A DNA stretch of 64,000 nt from Zoogloea sp. LCSB751. GTDB lineage: Bacteria > Pseudomonadota > Gammaproteobacteria > Burkholderiales > Rhodocyclaceae. Below are positions 50,193-59,178 of the stretch, piece by piece; the first letter of the stretch is position 1, and each line of letters begins with the position of its first letter. Under the pieces are notes generated by a model that saw only the letters and a program-made list of their open reading frames with translations, was not told the origin of the DNA and searched no databases. Position numbers and translations under genes: made by a program. The stretch spans positions 124,001 through 188,000 of the forward strand of contig NZ_MWUM01000005.1 in the NCBI RefSeq assembly GCF_002028455.1, in the 5' to 3' direction.

Positions 50193-51499
50193 GCCAGCAG
50201 GCTCTCCAGTCGGGCCAGGGTCTCGGCGAAAGGCGCCGCCTCCCGCGTGCCCTGGTGCAGGAAGGCCTCGATCTGCGGGTACAGGGCCACCGCCCGGTCG
50301 GTGGCCGGATCGGCGCCAGCCACGTAGGCGCCCAGCGGCAGCAGGTCGCGCACGCGGGCGTAGCGGGAATACAGGGCCTTGATCTCGCGGGCCGCCGCCT
50401 GCTGGGCATGGGTCGTCACCTGCGCCATGCAGCGGCTGATCGACTGGGCGATGTCGATGGCCGGGTAATGGCCGCGGTCGGCCAGCTCGCGGGACAGCAC
50501 GATGTGGCCGTCGAGGATGGCCCGGGCGGTGTCCACCACCGGATCCTGCTGGTCGTCGCCTTCGGCCAGCACGGTGTAGATGGCGCTCATGCTGCCCGCC
50601 TCGTGCTCGCCGTTGCCGGCGCTCTCCACCAGCTGCGGCAGCAGGCCGAACACCGATGGCGGATAGCCGCGGGTGGCCGGCGGTTCGCCGAGGGCCAGCG
50701 CCACTTCGCGGCGGGCCATCGCATAGCGCGTGAGGGAATCGACCAGCAGCAGCACGTGCTGGCCCTGGTCGCGGTAGTGGGCGGCGATGGCGTGGCACAG
50801 CTCGGTGGCGCGCAGGCGCATCAGCGGCGATTCGTCGGCCGGCGCGATGACGACCACCGCGCGGGCCAGCCCGGCCGGCCCGAGGGACATGTCGATGAAC
50901 TCGCGCACTTCGCGGCCGCGCTCGCCGATCAGGCCGACCACCACCACGTCGGCGACGGTCTGGCGGGTGATCAGGCCGAGCAGCACGCTCTTGCCGACGC
51001 CGCTGCCGGCCATCAGGCCGACGCGCTGGCCACGGCCGAGTGTCAGCACGCCGTTGATGGCGCGCACGCCGACGTCGAGGACGCCTTCGACCGGCTTCTT
51101 GCGCAGCGGATGGACACGCGGCGGCTGGGCCGCCAGCGGATGCTCGCCACCGAGGCGGCCACGGCCGTCCATCGGTTCGCCGAGGCCATTGACGATGCGC
51201 CCCAGCCAGGACGGCCCGATCATCAGGCCGGCCTGCTCGGCGGCCGGCAGCACACGGGCGCCGGTGGCCAGGCCTTCCGGGCGCTTGAAGGGCATCAGGT
51301 AGGAAATCTCATTGCGGAAGCCGACCACCTGAGCGGCGATCCACTCGCCACCGGCGGTCTCGATGCGGCAGCACTGGCCGGTCTGGAAGGCGCAGCCGGT
51401 GCTCTCCAGCAGCAGGCCGGAGGCGCCAACCAGGCGGCCGGTGTGGGTGGCCACCGGGATGTCGGCGAATTCGAGCTGGCGCAGCGCGGCGGCAATCAC
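50189..51499 (-). CDS. fliI: flagellum-specific ATPase FliI
   Basis: The 436-residue ATPase has Walker A (GSGVGKS, 165-171), Walker B (VLLLVDSLTRYA) and FliI-type segments (PRVHPLRKKPVEGVLDVGVR, GEPPATRGYPPSVFGLLPQL). It powers substrate entry to the export gate with FliH and FliJ. The GTG at 51499 overlaps the fliH stop as GTGA. All catalytic motifs are intact. Confidence 0.96.
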   Translation of the reverse strand: MIAAALRQLEFADIPVATHTGRLVGASGLLLESTGCAFQTGQCCRIETAGGEWIAAQVVGFRNEISYLMPFKRPEGLATGARVLPAAEQAGLMIGPSWLGRIVNGLGEPMDGRGRLGGEHPLAAQPPRVHPLRKKPVEGVLDVGVRAINGVLTLGRGQRVGLMAGSGVGKSVLLGLITRQTVADVVVVGLIGERGREVREFIDMSLGPAGLARAVVVIAPADESPLMRLRATELCHAIAAHYRDQGQHVLLLVDSLTRYAMARREVALALGEPPATRGYPPSVFGLLPQLVESAGNGEHEAGSMSAIYTVLAEGDDQQDPVVDTARAILDGHIVLSRELADRGHYPAIDIAQSISRCMAQVTTHAQQAAAREIKALYSRYARVRDLLPLGAYVAGADPATDRAVALYPQIEAFLHQGTREAAPFAETLARLESLLA

Positions 51500-52173
51500 G
51501 GGTGGACCTCCGCCTCGCCGTCCTCGGCGAGATGGCTTTCCAGCTGTTCGATGCAGGCGGCGAGGCGCTGGCGGCAGCCGGCGTCGGCCTCCCGCCCGTC
51601 GGCGCGGACCCGGCACTCGCCGGGCTCCAGGCGCGGATCGGCGATCAGCGTCCAGCGGGCGGCACGGTCCGGAGCCAGCTCGAGGATGCGCTGACGCTCC
51701 TCCGGATTCAGGAAGACCTCGACCCCTTCGCGGGCCGGCGGCATCGTCGCCAGGGTCTCGTCCACCAGCGCGAGCAGCTGCACCGGCTGCAGGGCCAGTT
51801 CGCTGCGGATGACCTGGCGGGCCACTTTGGCGACCAGGTCCACCACCTCCCGGCGCAAGGCGCCCTGGTAGTCGGCCTGCAGCTGGCGCAGGCCGTCGAT
51901 CAGCGCATCGATGGGCGCACTCAGGGTGTCGAACCGGGCCAGCGCCTCACGGCGGGCCTCCTCGCGGCCGACGCGCAGTCCTTCCGCACGGCTCTCCGCC
52001 AGCCCCTCCGTGCGCCCCTGGGCCACGCCCAGCTCATGCCCCTCCCGGTAGCCCCGCTCCATGCCCTGCTGGAAACCGTCGGCCAGCGAGGCCTGGGCTT
52101 CCGCCGCTGTAGCCGGCGTGGCCGCGGCCAGCTGGGCCAGGGGCGGGAAACGGTAGGGGCGCAGGTTCTTCAT
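51496..52173 (-). CDS. fliH: flagellar assembly protein FliH
   Basis: The 225-residue protein has a Gly-rich helical N-terminal half (GYREGHELGVAQGRTEGLAE, a GxxxG-like repeat) and the FliH C-terminal domain (VVDLVAKVARQVIRSELALQ). It regulates FliI and ties it to the C ring. The ATG at 52173 overlaps the fliG stop as ATGA. Confidence 0.92.
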   Translation of the reverse strand: MKNLRPYRFPPLAQLAAATPATAAEAQASLADGFQQGMERGYREGHELGVAQGRTEGLAESRAEGLRVGREEARREALARFDTLSAPIDALIDGLRQLQADYQGALRREVVDLVAKVARQVIRSELALQPVQLLALVDETLATMPPAREGVEVFLNPEERQRILELAPDRAARWTLIADPRLEPGECRVRADGREADAGCRQRLAACIEQLESHLAEDGEAEVHP

Positions 52174-53201
52174 TCGACCGTCGCCTCGGCGAACAGCTGG
52201 ATCTCGATCTCGCCGGCATCGACAAGCTCCTTGACCTGGGCCATGATCTCGCCGCGCACCTGCTCGACGCGGCTGCGCGGCACCGGGCCGCTGCGCCGCA
52301 TGAGCTCCTCGAAGCCCTGCGCCTGACGACGCGGCATCGCACGCAGGATGGCGTCGCGCACCGCCGGCTCGGCGCCCTTGAGGGCGATGGCCCACTGGTC
52401 GGGGGCCACTTCCTCGATGAGGCGGGTGATGACTTCGTCGTTCTGGCGGGACAGGATGTAGAAGTCGTACATGCTGACCTCGATCTCCGAGACCATCTCG
52501 GGATCATGGGCGCGCAGCATTTCGACCATCTGCTGGCGGTTGCCGGGCAAGCGGTTGAGGATCTCGGCAGCATGGCGCACACCTTCCACGCTGGCGCTCT
52601 GCAGGCCCAGGCTGTCGAGGCAGCGGAGCACCATCTCCTCCAGCTCGATCAGCAGTTCGCGGTCGATCTCGGTAAGGCGTGCCACATTGAGCAGCACCAC
52701 GTCGCGGTTGTCGGTGGGCAGCGCATCGACGATCTCACTGGCCAGCGCGGCCGGCAGGAAGGCCAGGAACACCGCCTGCATGCGCACGTGTTCGTTGATC
52801 AGCTGGTCGGCCAGCCACTTCGGCGAGGCCCACTGCAGGCGCGCCATCTTCGGGCGGATCTCGTCGCCGTAGATCTTGTTGAGCACGCTGCCGGCAATGT
52901 CGGCGCCGAGCGCCAGATCGAGGGAGCGCCGCAGGTAGGTGCGCGACGCGCCATGCACGCCGCTCTGCTCGCGATAGTCGTCGAAGAAGCGCTGCAGCGA
53001 GCTCTTCACCACCTCCACCTTGATGCCGCTCATCCGCGACATCACCTGGGTGACTTCCAGCAGCTCCTCGCGGGACAGGCAGCGCAGCACCGCCGCGGCG
53101 GGCTCCTCGCCCATCGACAGCAGCACGATGGCGGCCTGCTCCACCGGCGTCGGCGTGGCGCCGGGGACGATCATGTCGGGCAGATTATTCGCTTCGGCCA
53201 T
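52170..53201 (-). CDS. fliG: flagellar motor switch protein FliG
   Basis: The 343-residue C-ring protein shows the FliG pattern: N-terminal QAAIVLLSMGEEPAAAVLRC, middle KMARLQWASPKWLADQLINE, and C-terminal torque-helix region (IEVSMYDFYILSRQNDEVIT, then RDAILRAMPRRQAQGFEELM). It meets MotA to make torque. The start at 53201 overlaps the fliF end by 17 bases. Confidence 0.94.
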   Translation of the reverse strand: MAEANNLPDMIVPGATPTPVEQAAIVLLSMGEEPAAAVLRCLSREELLEVTQVMSRMSGIKVEVVKSSLQRFFDDYREQSGVHGASRTYLRRSLDLALGADIAGSVLNKIYGDEIRPKMARLQWASPKWLADQLINEHVRMQAVFLAFLPAALASEIVDALPTDNRDVVLLNVARLTEIDRELLIELEEMVLRCLDSLGLQSASVEGVRHAAEILNRLPGNRQQMVEMLRAHDPEMVSEIEVSMYDFYILSRQNDEVITRLIEEVAPDQWAIALKGAEPAVRDAILRAMPRRQAQGFEELMRRSGPVPRSRVEQVRGEIMAQVKELVDAGEIEIQLFAEATVE

Positions 53202-54855
53202 TTTTCTGCATCCATTGGCGGACCACTTCGGCAACGCGCTCCGGCTCCTTCGCCGACAGCACCTTCAGGTGTTCGACCATCACGTCCACCGGCGAACCCG
53301 GGGCCGGCAGGTCGTAGTTCTCAAGCAGCGTGGCAACCGGCATCCGTTCGCCATCGGGCGCGGCCAGCGCAGCCTGGGCGGCCGGCGCAGCCAGTTCCGG
53401 GGTGGTCGGTTCCTGCGCCTCCTCCAGTTCCTCGATGGTCTCGGCAGCGGGCAGCGCCAGGCGCTGGTGGGCCAGCTTCATCAGCGGACGGACGACGAAC
53501 AGGAAGGCCAGCAGCAAGGTGATCGCGTAGGCCAGCCAACTGCCCATCTCGATGATGTTGTCGCGCTGCTGCCACCAGGCCACGCTGTCATCCACCGGCT
53601 TGCGGAAGCCGCTGGCGGTAACCACCAGGCTGTCGCCCCGGGCGGCGTCGATGCCGAGGCCGCTGCGCAGCACCTTGTCCACATTGGCCAGCGCTTCCGG
53701 CGTCCACGCCTTGCCGTCGGCAGCGGCAGCGTTGCTCATCACCACCGCCACGGAGAGCTTCTTCAGGCGGCCGCGGCTGCGCTTGACCTGGGTCACGCTG
53801 CGGTCGTAGGCGTACTGGCGGGTGGTAGCGTTCTTCTTGGTGGTCACCGCCTCGGGCTCCTCGTCGACCTTGCCACCTTCGGCCTTCACCGCCACCGGGC
53901 GGTTGCTGAGGGAACCCGGCACGCCGACCGCCAGCGGATCGCGGCCGTTCTCGGTGCGCATCGCCTCGTTGGTGATCTTCGGCGCCTCGCCGTAGCGTTC
54001 GGTGGTTTCCTGGATGCGGTCGTTGTCCACCTCGGCGGTGACGCTGACCTTGAAGTTGCCGCTGCCGAGCATCGGCGTCAGCAGATCCTCGGCATTGCGC
54101 TGGGTTTCGTCGCGAAAACGATGGGAGGCGTCGTTGAGCTGGGTGCCCTCGAAGCCTTCGCTGAGATCGACGCGGGCCGACAGCAGGTTGCCGGCCTGGT
54201 CGACCACGCTGACCCGCTGGGGGTCGAGGCTGGCGACGCTGTTGGCGACCATATTGATGATCGCCGCGATCTGTTCGGGGCTCAGGTTGCGGCCGGCCTT
54301 CAGGGCCAGCACCACCGAGGCGGTGCTCTTTTCGCCGTCGCTGACGACGAAGGACGAGGAGCGCGCGATGGACAGATGCACCCGTGCCGAGTCCACCGCG
54401 TCGAGGGTCATGATGCTCTGCACCAGCTCCCCTTCAAGGCCGCGGCGGAAGCGCACGTCCTGCACGAACTGGCTGACCCCCAGCGGGTCGTTGCGGTCCA
54501 TCAGCTCCAGCCCCTGCGGCAGCTTGGCGACGACGCCCTTGGCCGCCAGCAGCATGCGCACCTCGCCGAGCCGCTTGGCCGGCACCAGCACCTGGCCGGA
54601 ATCCGGATGCAGGCGATAGGGAATGCCCTGGGCATCGAGCAGGGCGATCATCTCGGCGGAGGCCACCTTCTCGCGGCTGCCGAACACCGGCTTGTAGCCG
54701 GCCTGGTCAGTCCACGCGAACATCAGCACCAGGGCGGTGATCGCCAGCGCCAGCAGCACGATGGGCAGCAGTCCCTTGACGAGCCCGGGCGGCAGTTTCG
54801 GCAGGCCACCGGGCGCCCGCAGGCGGGCCAGGGCGGGAGAGAGGGAGAGATTCAC
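53185..54855 (-). CDS. fliF: flagellar MS-ring protein FliF
   Basis: The 556-residue inner-membrane protein has membrane segments at about 28-48 and 440-462 with a large periplasmic ring-building region between (DPLGVSQFVQDVRFRRGLEG, SARVHLSIARSSSFV). The C-terminal cytoplasmic tail (about 540-556, VAEVVRQWMQKNG) binds FliG. It is the base on which the rest is built. It follows fliE by 21 bases. Confidence 0.96.
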   Translation of the reverse strand: MNLSLSPALARLRAPGGLPKLPPGLVKGLLPIVLLALAITALVLMFAWTDQAGYKPVFGSREKVASAEMIALLDAQGIPYRLHPDSGQVLVPAKRLGEVRMLLAAKGVVAKLPQGLELMDRNDPLGVSQFVQDVRFRRGLEGELVQSIMTLDAVDSARVHLSIARSSSFVVSDGEKSTASVVLALKAGRNLSPEQIAAIINMVANSVASLDPQRVSVVDQAGNLLSARVDLSEGFEGTQLNDASHRFRDETQRNAEDLLTPMLGSGNFKVSVTAEVDNDRIQETTERYGEAPKITNEAMRTENGRDPLAVGVPGSLSNRPVAVKAEGGKVDEEPEAVTTKKNATTRQYAYDRSVTQVKRSRGRLKKLSVAVVMSNAAAADGKAWTPEALANVDKVLRSGLGIDAARGDSLVVTASGFRKPVDDSVAWWQQRDNIIEMGSWLAYAITLLLAFLFVVRPLMKLAHQRLALPAAETIEELEEAQEPTTPELAAPAAQAALAAPDGERMPVATLLENYDLPAPGSPVDVMVEHLKVLSAKEPERVAEVVRQWMQKNGRSE

Positions 54856-54876
54856 GGGCGGAGTCCTGGGGCGCGC

Positions 54877-55218
54877 TTAGAGCGGCAGCTTGATGAGGTC
54901 GTCCATCGCGCCGACCATCTTGTTGCGGACCTGCATCAGCATCGAGAAGGACAGACTGGCCTCCTGGCTGGACAACATCGCCCCCACCAGATCGTCGCTG
55001 CGGCCGCTATCCACGTCAGCCATGCGTTCGCCGGCGACGCGGTCCTTCTCATTGACGCCCAGCACGGCCTGCTTGAGGTGCTCGCCAAAGCCCCCCGCTT
55101 CGGCTCCGGCGGCGTCCAGCGGATTTGCCGTGGGCACCGCCGGTTCGGTACTCAGCAGACCGCCCTGCAGCCTTGCCAGATCGGCGCCGATCGACGCCAG
55201 CATTTCATTCACCACCAT
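54877..55218 (-). CDS. fliE: MS-ring/rod adaptor protein FliE
   Basis: The 113-residue axial protein matches FliE (NPLDAAGAEAGGFGEHLKQA, SSQEASLSFSMLMQVRNKMV, AMDDLIKLPL). It joins the rod to the MS ring and is the first gene of the leftward fliEFGHIJ operon. A perfect AAGGAG lies four bases before the ATG at 55218; nearby GTG codons are alternatives. Confidence 0.93.
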   Translation of the reverse strand: MVVNEMLASIGADLARLQGGLLSTEPAVPTANPLDAAGAEAGGFGEHLKQAVLGVNEKDRVAGERMADVDSGRSDDLVGAMLSSQEASLSFSMLMQVRNKMVGAMDDLIKLPL

Positions 55219-56036
55219 CACACTCCTTCAGGAACTGCATGCCCCCGTACAGACACGGCACATTTGCAGACCGGTTTCCGATTCACGCGTACCAATATGG
55301 AAACGCCCCGCCACCGCCCACGCCATCCGTCGATGAAAACCCGATTTTTGGGCAAAGAAATCCCTCTTCCGCAAATAACGGAAAATAGAAAATCGACGCT
55401 TTGAATCAATTGACAAATTGGACCTGAAATAAGGCCTAACCCGATCCGGACGCAGCAATCCCCTCGCCGGGCTTATTCAGGCGAGTGAAATCCGAATTGG
55501 AATCCGGATCGGATCCAGAGCGTGCGGAGGGCATGTGGACGAACCGATGCCCGGGCGGCCTTGGCGCGTATTCAGACGAGAATGTGACAGTTCATGTGCT
55601 TTCCCTCATCGATGTGCTTGGGGCACACACCCAGGAAAGACGAGCCGCAGCCGCCAGAACGGCGACATGACAGACCCGGAGCCAGGCACAGGCAGCACCT
55701 GCGCGGACGACATCCGGCGGAACCAAGACAGTGGTTCCAGTCTGGCAACCCCGCTATCGTAGCCCTGAAGGACTTTAGACCGGAGGCTTTGCGACCCCGT
55801 CTTTCGAACGGGTGTGCCCAACAATTTAAGTTTTCGCGATTTCTGTCGCGAGTCGGATGAATTATGCACAGAAGCTTTCCGGCAGGCAATCATTTTTTTC
55901 AATTCACACCACACCCAAATTGATCGCAAAAAGCGCCGGCTTATTCCCTGTTGCGTTAAATCGAATTAGCCCGCAAACTAGAATTAATTAGGAACAAATC
56001 TCTCTCCGGATATGGATCTTTTCGGGAGCGCTATTC
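55219..56036. other. 818-bp non-coding region between fliE and fliM, at the usual lafK position
   Basis: No convincing gene is found on either strand; open frames here are short and lack family features. The region separates the two divergent flagellar operons. In Flag-2 and Aeromonas/Vibrio lateral clusters the sigma-54 activator gene lafK occupies this place. AT-rich parts lie around 55370-55430 and 55860-56010. I see no clean -24/-12 or LafS-type promoter. Confidence 0.75.
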
Positions 56037-56951
56037 GTGGGCGAAACGCGACCGGCTTTCGGCTTGAATCACCAGGCCATTATTGGTAATCCAGACATGC
56101 AGAAATCCGCAGCGCAACCCGCAGGGGTGACGCTTGATCCGCTCACCCTGGGGCGCCCGCTTCACCTGCTGGAGCGCTTCACCGCGCTGGCGCGGGGCGA
56201 TCTCGACGAGGCGTTTCGCAGCAGCCTGAACCGCCGCTACCGGGCGTGCTTCGAGGTCGGCGACCTGCGGCTCGTGCCCCTCGACGGTCTCCCCGCCCGG
56301 GGCGGCTGGACCGGGTTTGCCCATGAACGGGGGCGCATCGATTTCGCGCTGGAGCGGCGGCTCCTGCTGTGCGCCCTCGACTACCGCTACGGCGCCCACC
56401 CGGCCACACAGGGCGGCGCACGGGACGAGGCGCCGGTGACGGCGACGGAAGAACGCCTGGCCACACTGCTCGGGCGCCGCTTCGTCGGTGCGCTGGTGGA
56501 GCGCCTGGAAGGACGGGCTCCCTCGCCCGACGGCAGCGCGCATACCGGGCGCCTGCTGGAGGATGCGACAACGCCGCTGCGCCGCCAGGGCGCCTGGGCG
56601 CTGCACGTCAGCGTGCGCGAACGGGCCCACGGCGTCGATGGCGCCATGTGGTTCGTGCTCGAGGAGGCCTGGCAGCGCCATCTGTTGCAGCAGCTGGCGC
56701 CCTTGCGGGAGCGGCCCGGCGAGCCGGCCGCGGCGCAGCCCTTTGCGCGCCGCCTGCCGCTGGCGCTGACCGCGCGCCTGCTGGAAAAGGACATCCCGCT
56801 GGGACGCCTGCTCGACCTGCGGGTCGGTGACGTGATCCCGGTGAGCCTGGGGCCGTCCGACGTGCTGGTCGACGATTCCCGGGTGTTCACGGCCCAGGTG
56901 GTCGAGCACAAGGGCAAGCTTTGTTTAACCGCTTTTGAAGATGTGGAGTGA
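56037..56951 (+). CDS. fliM: flagellar motor switch protein FliM, lateral type, without the CheY-binding peptide
   Basis: The 304-residue C-ring protein has a C-terminal SpoA domain (about 235-304: RLLDLRVGDVIPVSLGPSDV, VVEHKGKLCLTAFEDVE) and a reduced middle domain (SSLNRRYRACFEVGDLRLVP). It is shorter than polar FliM (about 330-360) and lacks the N-terminal LSQxEIDALL peptide that binds CheY-P. The GTG at 56037 has GGGAG eight bases upstream; an ATG at 56097 is a weaker choice, and neither start restores the peptide. It opens the rightward fliMNPQR-flhBA operon. Confidence 0.88.
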   Translation: MGETRPAFGLNHQAIIGNPDMQKSAAQPAGVTLDPLTLGRPLHLLERFTALARGDLDEAFRSSLNRRYRACFEVGDLRLVPLDGLPARGGWTGFAHERGRIDFALERRLLLCALDYRYGAHPATQGGARDEAPVTATEERLATLLGRRFVGALVERLEGRAPSPDGSAHTGRLLEDATTPLRRQGAWALHVSVRERAHGVDGAMWFVLEEAWQRHLLQQLAPLRERPGEPAAAQPFARRLPLALTARLLEKDIPLGRLLDLRVGDVIPVSLGPSDVLVDDSRVFTAQVVEHKGKLCLTAFEDVE

Positions 56952-56956
56952 GTGGG

Positions 56957-57322
56957 ATGGACGCGATCAACCAGAGTCTCGAGGACATGTTGGGCGACTT
57001 CGACAGCGAAGCCGCCGATTTCGGCGAAGCCGCCCAGCCCGCCGCCCCGGCCCCGCGCCCTGCCCGGCCACTGGCCCAGATGCTGCGCAAGATCCCGGTG
57101 CGGCTGACGCTGGAAGTCGGCTCGACGAGCATTTCGCTGCAGGACCTGATGAACATCGACCGGGACAGCGTCATCGAGCTCGACACGCTGGCCGGCGAGC
57201 CGCTGCTGATCAAGGTGAACGGCACCGCCATCGGCCGTGCCGAAGTCGTGCTGGCCGGCGAAAACTACGGGCTGAAGGTCGTCGAGCTGTGCGACCTGGA
57301 CCTGGGCACGCTGGCGTCATGA
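56957..57322 (+). CDS. fliN: flagellar motor switch protein FliN
   Basis: The 121-residue C-ring protein has the SpoA/FliN domain (LRKIPVRLTLEVGSTSISLQ, then IKVNGTAIGRAEVVLAGENY). The ATG at 56957 has GGAG eight bases upstream; a GTG at 56948 overlaps the fliM stop. It follows fliM directly and helps recruit FliH/FliI. Confidence 0.94.
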   Translation: MDAINQSLEDMLGDFDSEAADFGEAAQPAAPAPRPARPLAQMLRKIPVRLTLEVGSTSISLQDLMNIDRDSVIELDTLAGEPLLIKVNGTAIGRAEVVLAGENYGLKVVELCDLDLGTLAS

Positions 57323-57332
57323 GGCTGGCGGC

Positions 57333-58100
57333 ATGAAGACGGCGCACGCGCGCCTGTGGCCGACGGCCGCCCTGGGCCTGCTGGCGCTCGGGCTGCTGGC
57401 CCTGCCCGACCTGGCCATGGCCGACCAGATCGGCCTGTTCACCAGCTCCACCCAGGGCGCCAAGACCGAGCTGACGGTCAAGACCCAGGTGCTGATCGTC
57501 ATGACCCTGCTCGGGCTGCTGCCCGTGCTGGTGCTGATGATGACCAGCTTCACCCGCTTCGTCATCGTGCTGTCGCTGCTGCGCCAGGCCCTCGGCCTGC
57601 AGCAGGGTCTGCCCAACCGCATCGTCACCGGGGTGGCGCTGATCCTCACGCTGCTGGTCATGCGCCCGGTCGGCGAGACCATCTGGGAAAAGGCGCTGCA
57701 GCCCTACGACCAGGAGAAGATCGGCCTGCAGGAAGCCCTCTCCATCGCCGAGCAGCCCCTGTCCCGCTTCATGCTCGCCCAGACCAGCAAGAGCGCGCTG
57801 GCCCAGGTCTCCCGGCTGGCCGGCGAGAAGGCCGTCGACAAACCCGAGCAGCACGCCTTCACCGTCAAGCTGGCGGCCTTCGTGCTCAGCGAGCTGAAGA
57901 CCGCCTTCCAGATCGGCTGCATGCTGTTCATCCCTTTCCTGGTCATCGACCTGGTGGTGTCGTCGGTGCTGATGGCAATGGGCATGATGATGCTGTCGCC
58001 GCTGGTCATCTCCCTGCCCCTCAAGCTGCTGCTGTTCGTGCTGGTGGACGGCTGGACCCTGACCGTCGAGACGCTGGTGACCAGCGTGCGCGGCCTGTGA
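57333..58100 (+). CDS. fliP: flagellar export gate protein FliP
   Basis: The 255-residue membrane protein has a cleavable signal (about 1-30) and the FliP signature segments (MTSFTRFVIVLSLLRQALGL, ELKTAFQIGCMLFIPFLVID, SSVLMAMGMMMLSP). It forms the core of the export gate with FliQ and FliR. It starts ten bases after fliN, so there is no room for fliO, its usual assembly partner. Confidence 0.96.
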   Translation: MKTAHARLWPTAALGLLALGLLALPDLAMADQIGLFTSSTQGAKTELTVKTQVLIVMTLLGLLPVLVLMMTSFTRFVIVLSLLRQALGLQQGLPNRIVTGVALILTLLVMRPVGETIWEKALQPYDQEKIGLQEALSIAEQPLSRFMLAQTSKSALAQVSRLAGEKAVDKPEQHAFTVKLAAFVLSELKTAFQIGCMLFIPFLVIDLVVSSVLMAMGMMMLSPLVISLPLKLLLFVLVDGWTLTVETLVTSVRGL

Positions 58101-58113
58101 GGGAGGACGTGCC

Positions 58114-58386
58114 ATGCTGACGCCCGAGATCGCCGCCGACCTAGTCGGCGAAGCCCTGCAGATGGTCATGGTGCTGGTCGCCGTGCTGGTCGTGCCCGGC
58201 CTGGTGGTCGGCCTGCTGGTGGCGCTGTTCCAGGCCGCCACACAGATCAACGAGCAGACCCTCAGCTTCCTGCCGCGGCTGATCGTCACGCTGCTGGCGA
58301 TCACGCTGGCCGGGCGCTGGATGACGTCCTACGTGATGGACTTCTGCGTCGCCGTGTTCCGGCGCGCCGCCACGCTGGTCGGCTGA
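58114..58386 (+). CDS. fliQ: flagellar export gate protein FliQ
   Basis: The 90-residue protein has two membrane segments (VLVAVLVVPGLVVGLLVALF, and LIVTLLAITLAGRW) with FQAATQINEQTLSFLPRL between, the FliQ hallmark. It joins FliP and FliR in the export gate. Confidence 0.95.
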   Translation: MLTPEIAADLVGEALQMVMVLVAVLVVPGLVVGLLVALFQAATQINEQTLSFLPRLIVTLLAITLAGRWMTSYVMDFCVAVFRRAATLVG

Positions 58387-58404
58387 GCCCCGCCCCGCCG
58401 CGTC

Positions 58405-59175
58405 ATGGAAGCACTTTTCGGCCAGCTGCTCGCCCTGCTGCACACCTTGTGGTGGCCGTTCTGCCGCAGCCTGGCGCTGTTCAGCGCGGCGCCGGTGATC
58501 GGCGAGAACATGCTGCCGGTGCCGATCCGCGTGCTGCTGTCGCTGCTCGTCGCGGTGGTCATGCTGCCGGTCGTCGGCCCTGCCGCGCACATCGACCCGT
58601 TCTCGATGGCCGGCCTGCTGGCCACCGGCGAACAGGTGCTGATCGGCTTCGTGATCGGTCTGGCCTTTCATCAGCTGATGGCGATCCTGACCGTCCTCGG
58701 CTACCTGGTGTCGTCCCAGATGGGCCTCAGCATGGCCGTCATGAACGACCCGATGAACGGCACCTCGTCGGACGTGGTGTCCAGCCTGCTCTACATGCTC
58801 GGGGTGATCGTGTTCTTCTCCATCGACGGCCACCTGGTGCTGACCGGCGTGCTCGCCGAGAGCTTCCGCGCCTGGCCGGTGGGCCGCGGCTTCGACTTCC
58901 TGGCCCTGCAGACCCTGGCCCTCAACATCGCGTGGGTATTTTCCGCAGCGCTGCTGCTGGCCATTCCCATCATCTTCTCGACGCTGGTGGTGCAGATCGG
59001 GCTCGGCTTCCTCAACCGCGTGGCGCCGGCCCTCAACCTGTACGCCCTCGGCTTCTCGCTGATCACGCTGTTCGGGCTGTACATGCTGGTACGCATCGTC
59101 GGCTTCGTGCCGGAACACTATGTGCGCATGACCAGCCAGGTGCTGCGCCTGCTCCACCGCGACATGGGACTGTGA
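58405..59175 (+). CDS. fliR: flagellar export gate protein FliR
   Basis: The 256-residue membrane protein has several hydrophobic segments and FliR-type sequence (LVSSQMGLSMAVMNDPMNGT, LNRVAPALNLYALGFSLITL). It completes the FliPQR gate. It ends three bases before flhB. Confidence 0.94.
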   Translation: MEALFGQLLALLHTLWWPFCRSLALFSAAPVIGENMLPVPIRVLLSLLVAVVMLPVVGPAAHIDPFSMAGLLATGEQVLIGFVIGLAFHQLMAILTVLGYLVSSQMGLSMAVMNDPMNGTSSDVVSSLLYMLGVIVFFSIDGHLVLTGVLAESFRAWPVGRGFDFLALQTLALNIAWVFSAALLLAIPIIFSTLVVQIGLGFLNRVAPALNLYALGFSLITLFGLYMLVRIVGFVPEHYVRMTSQVLRLLHRDMGL

Positions 59176-59178
59176 GCG

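Noticed and set aside
55266..55279. GC-N10-CC spacing upstream of fliE, possible sigma-54 promoter on the minus strand
   Set aside because: Only the GG and GC pairs fit; the rest of the -24 element (CGGAAAC) departs from TGGCACG, so it is not better than chance in a region of this size.
55222..56036. Short open frames in the fliE-fliM gap as candidate small genes
   Set aside because: They overlap each other on both strands, lack ribosome sites and show no recognisable domain or hydrophobic signal.
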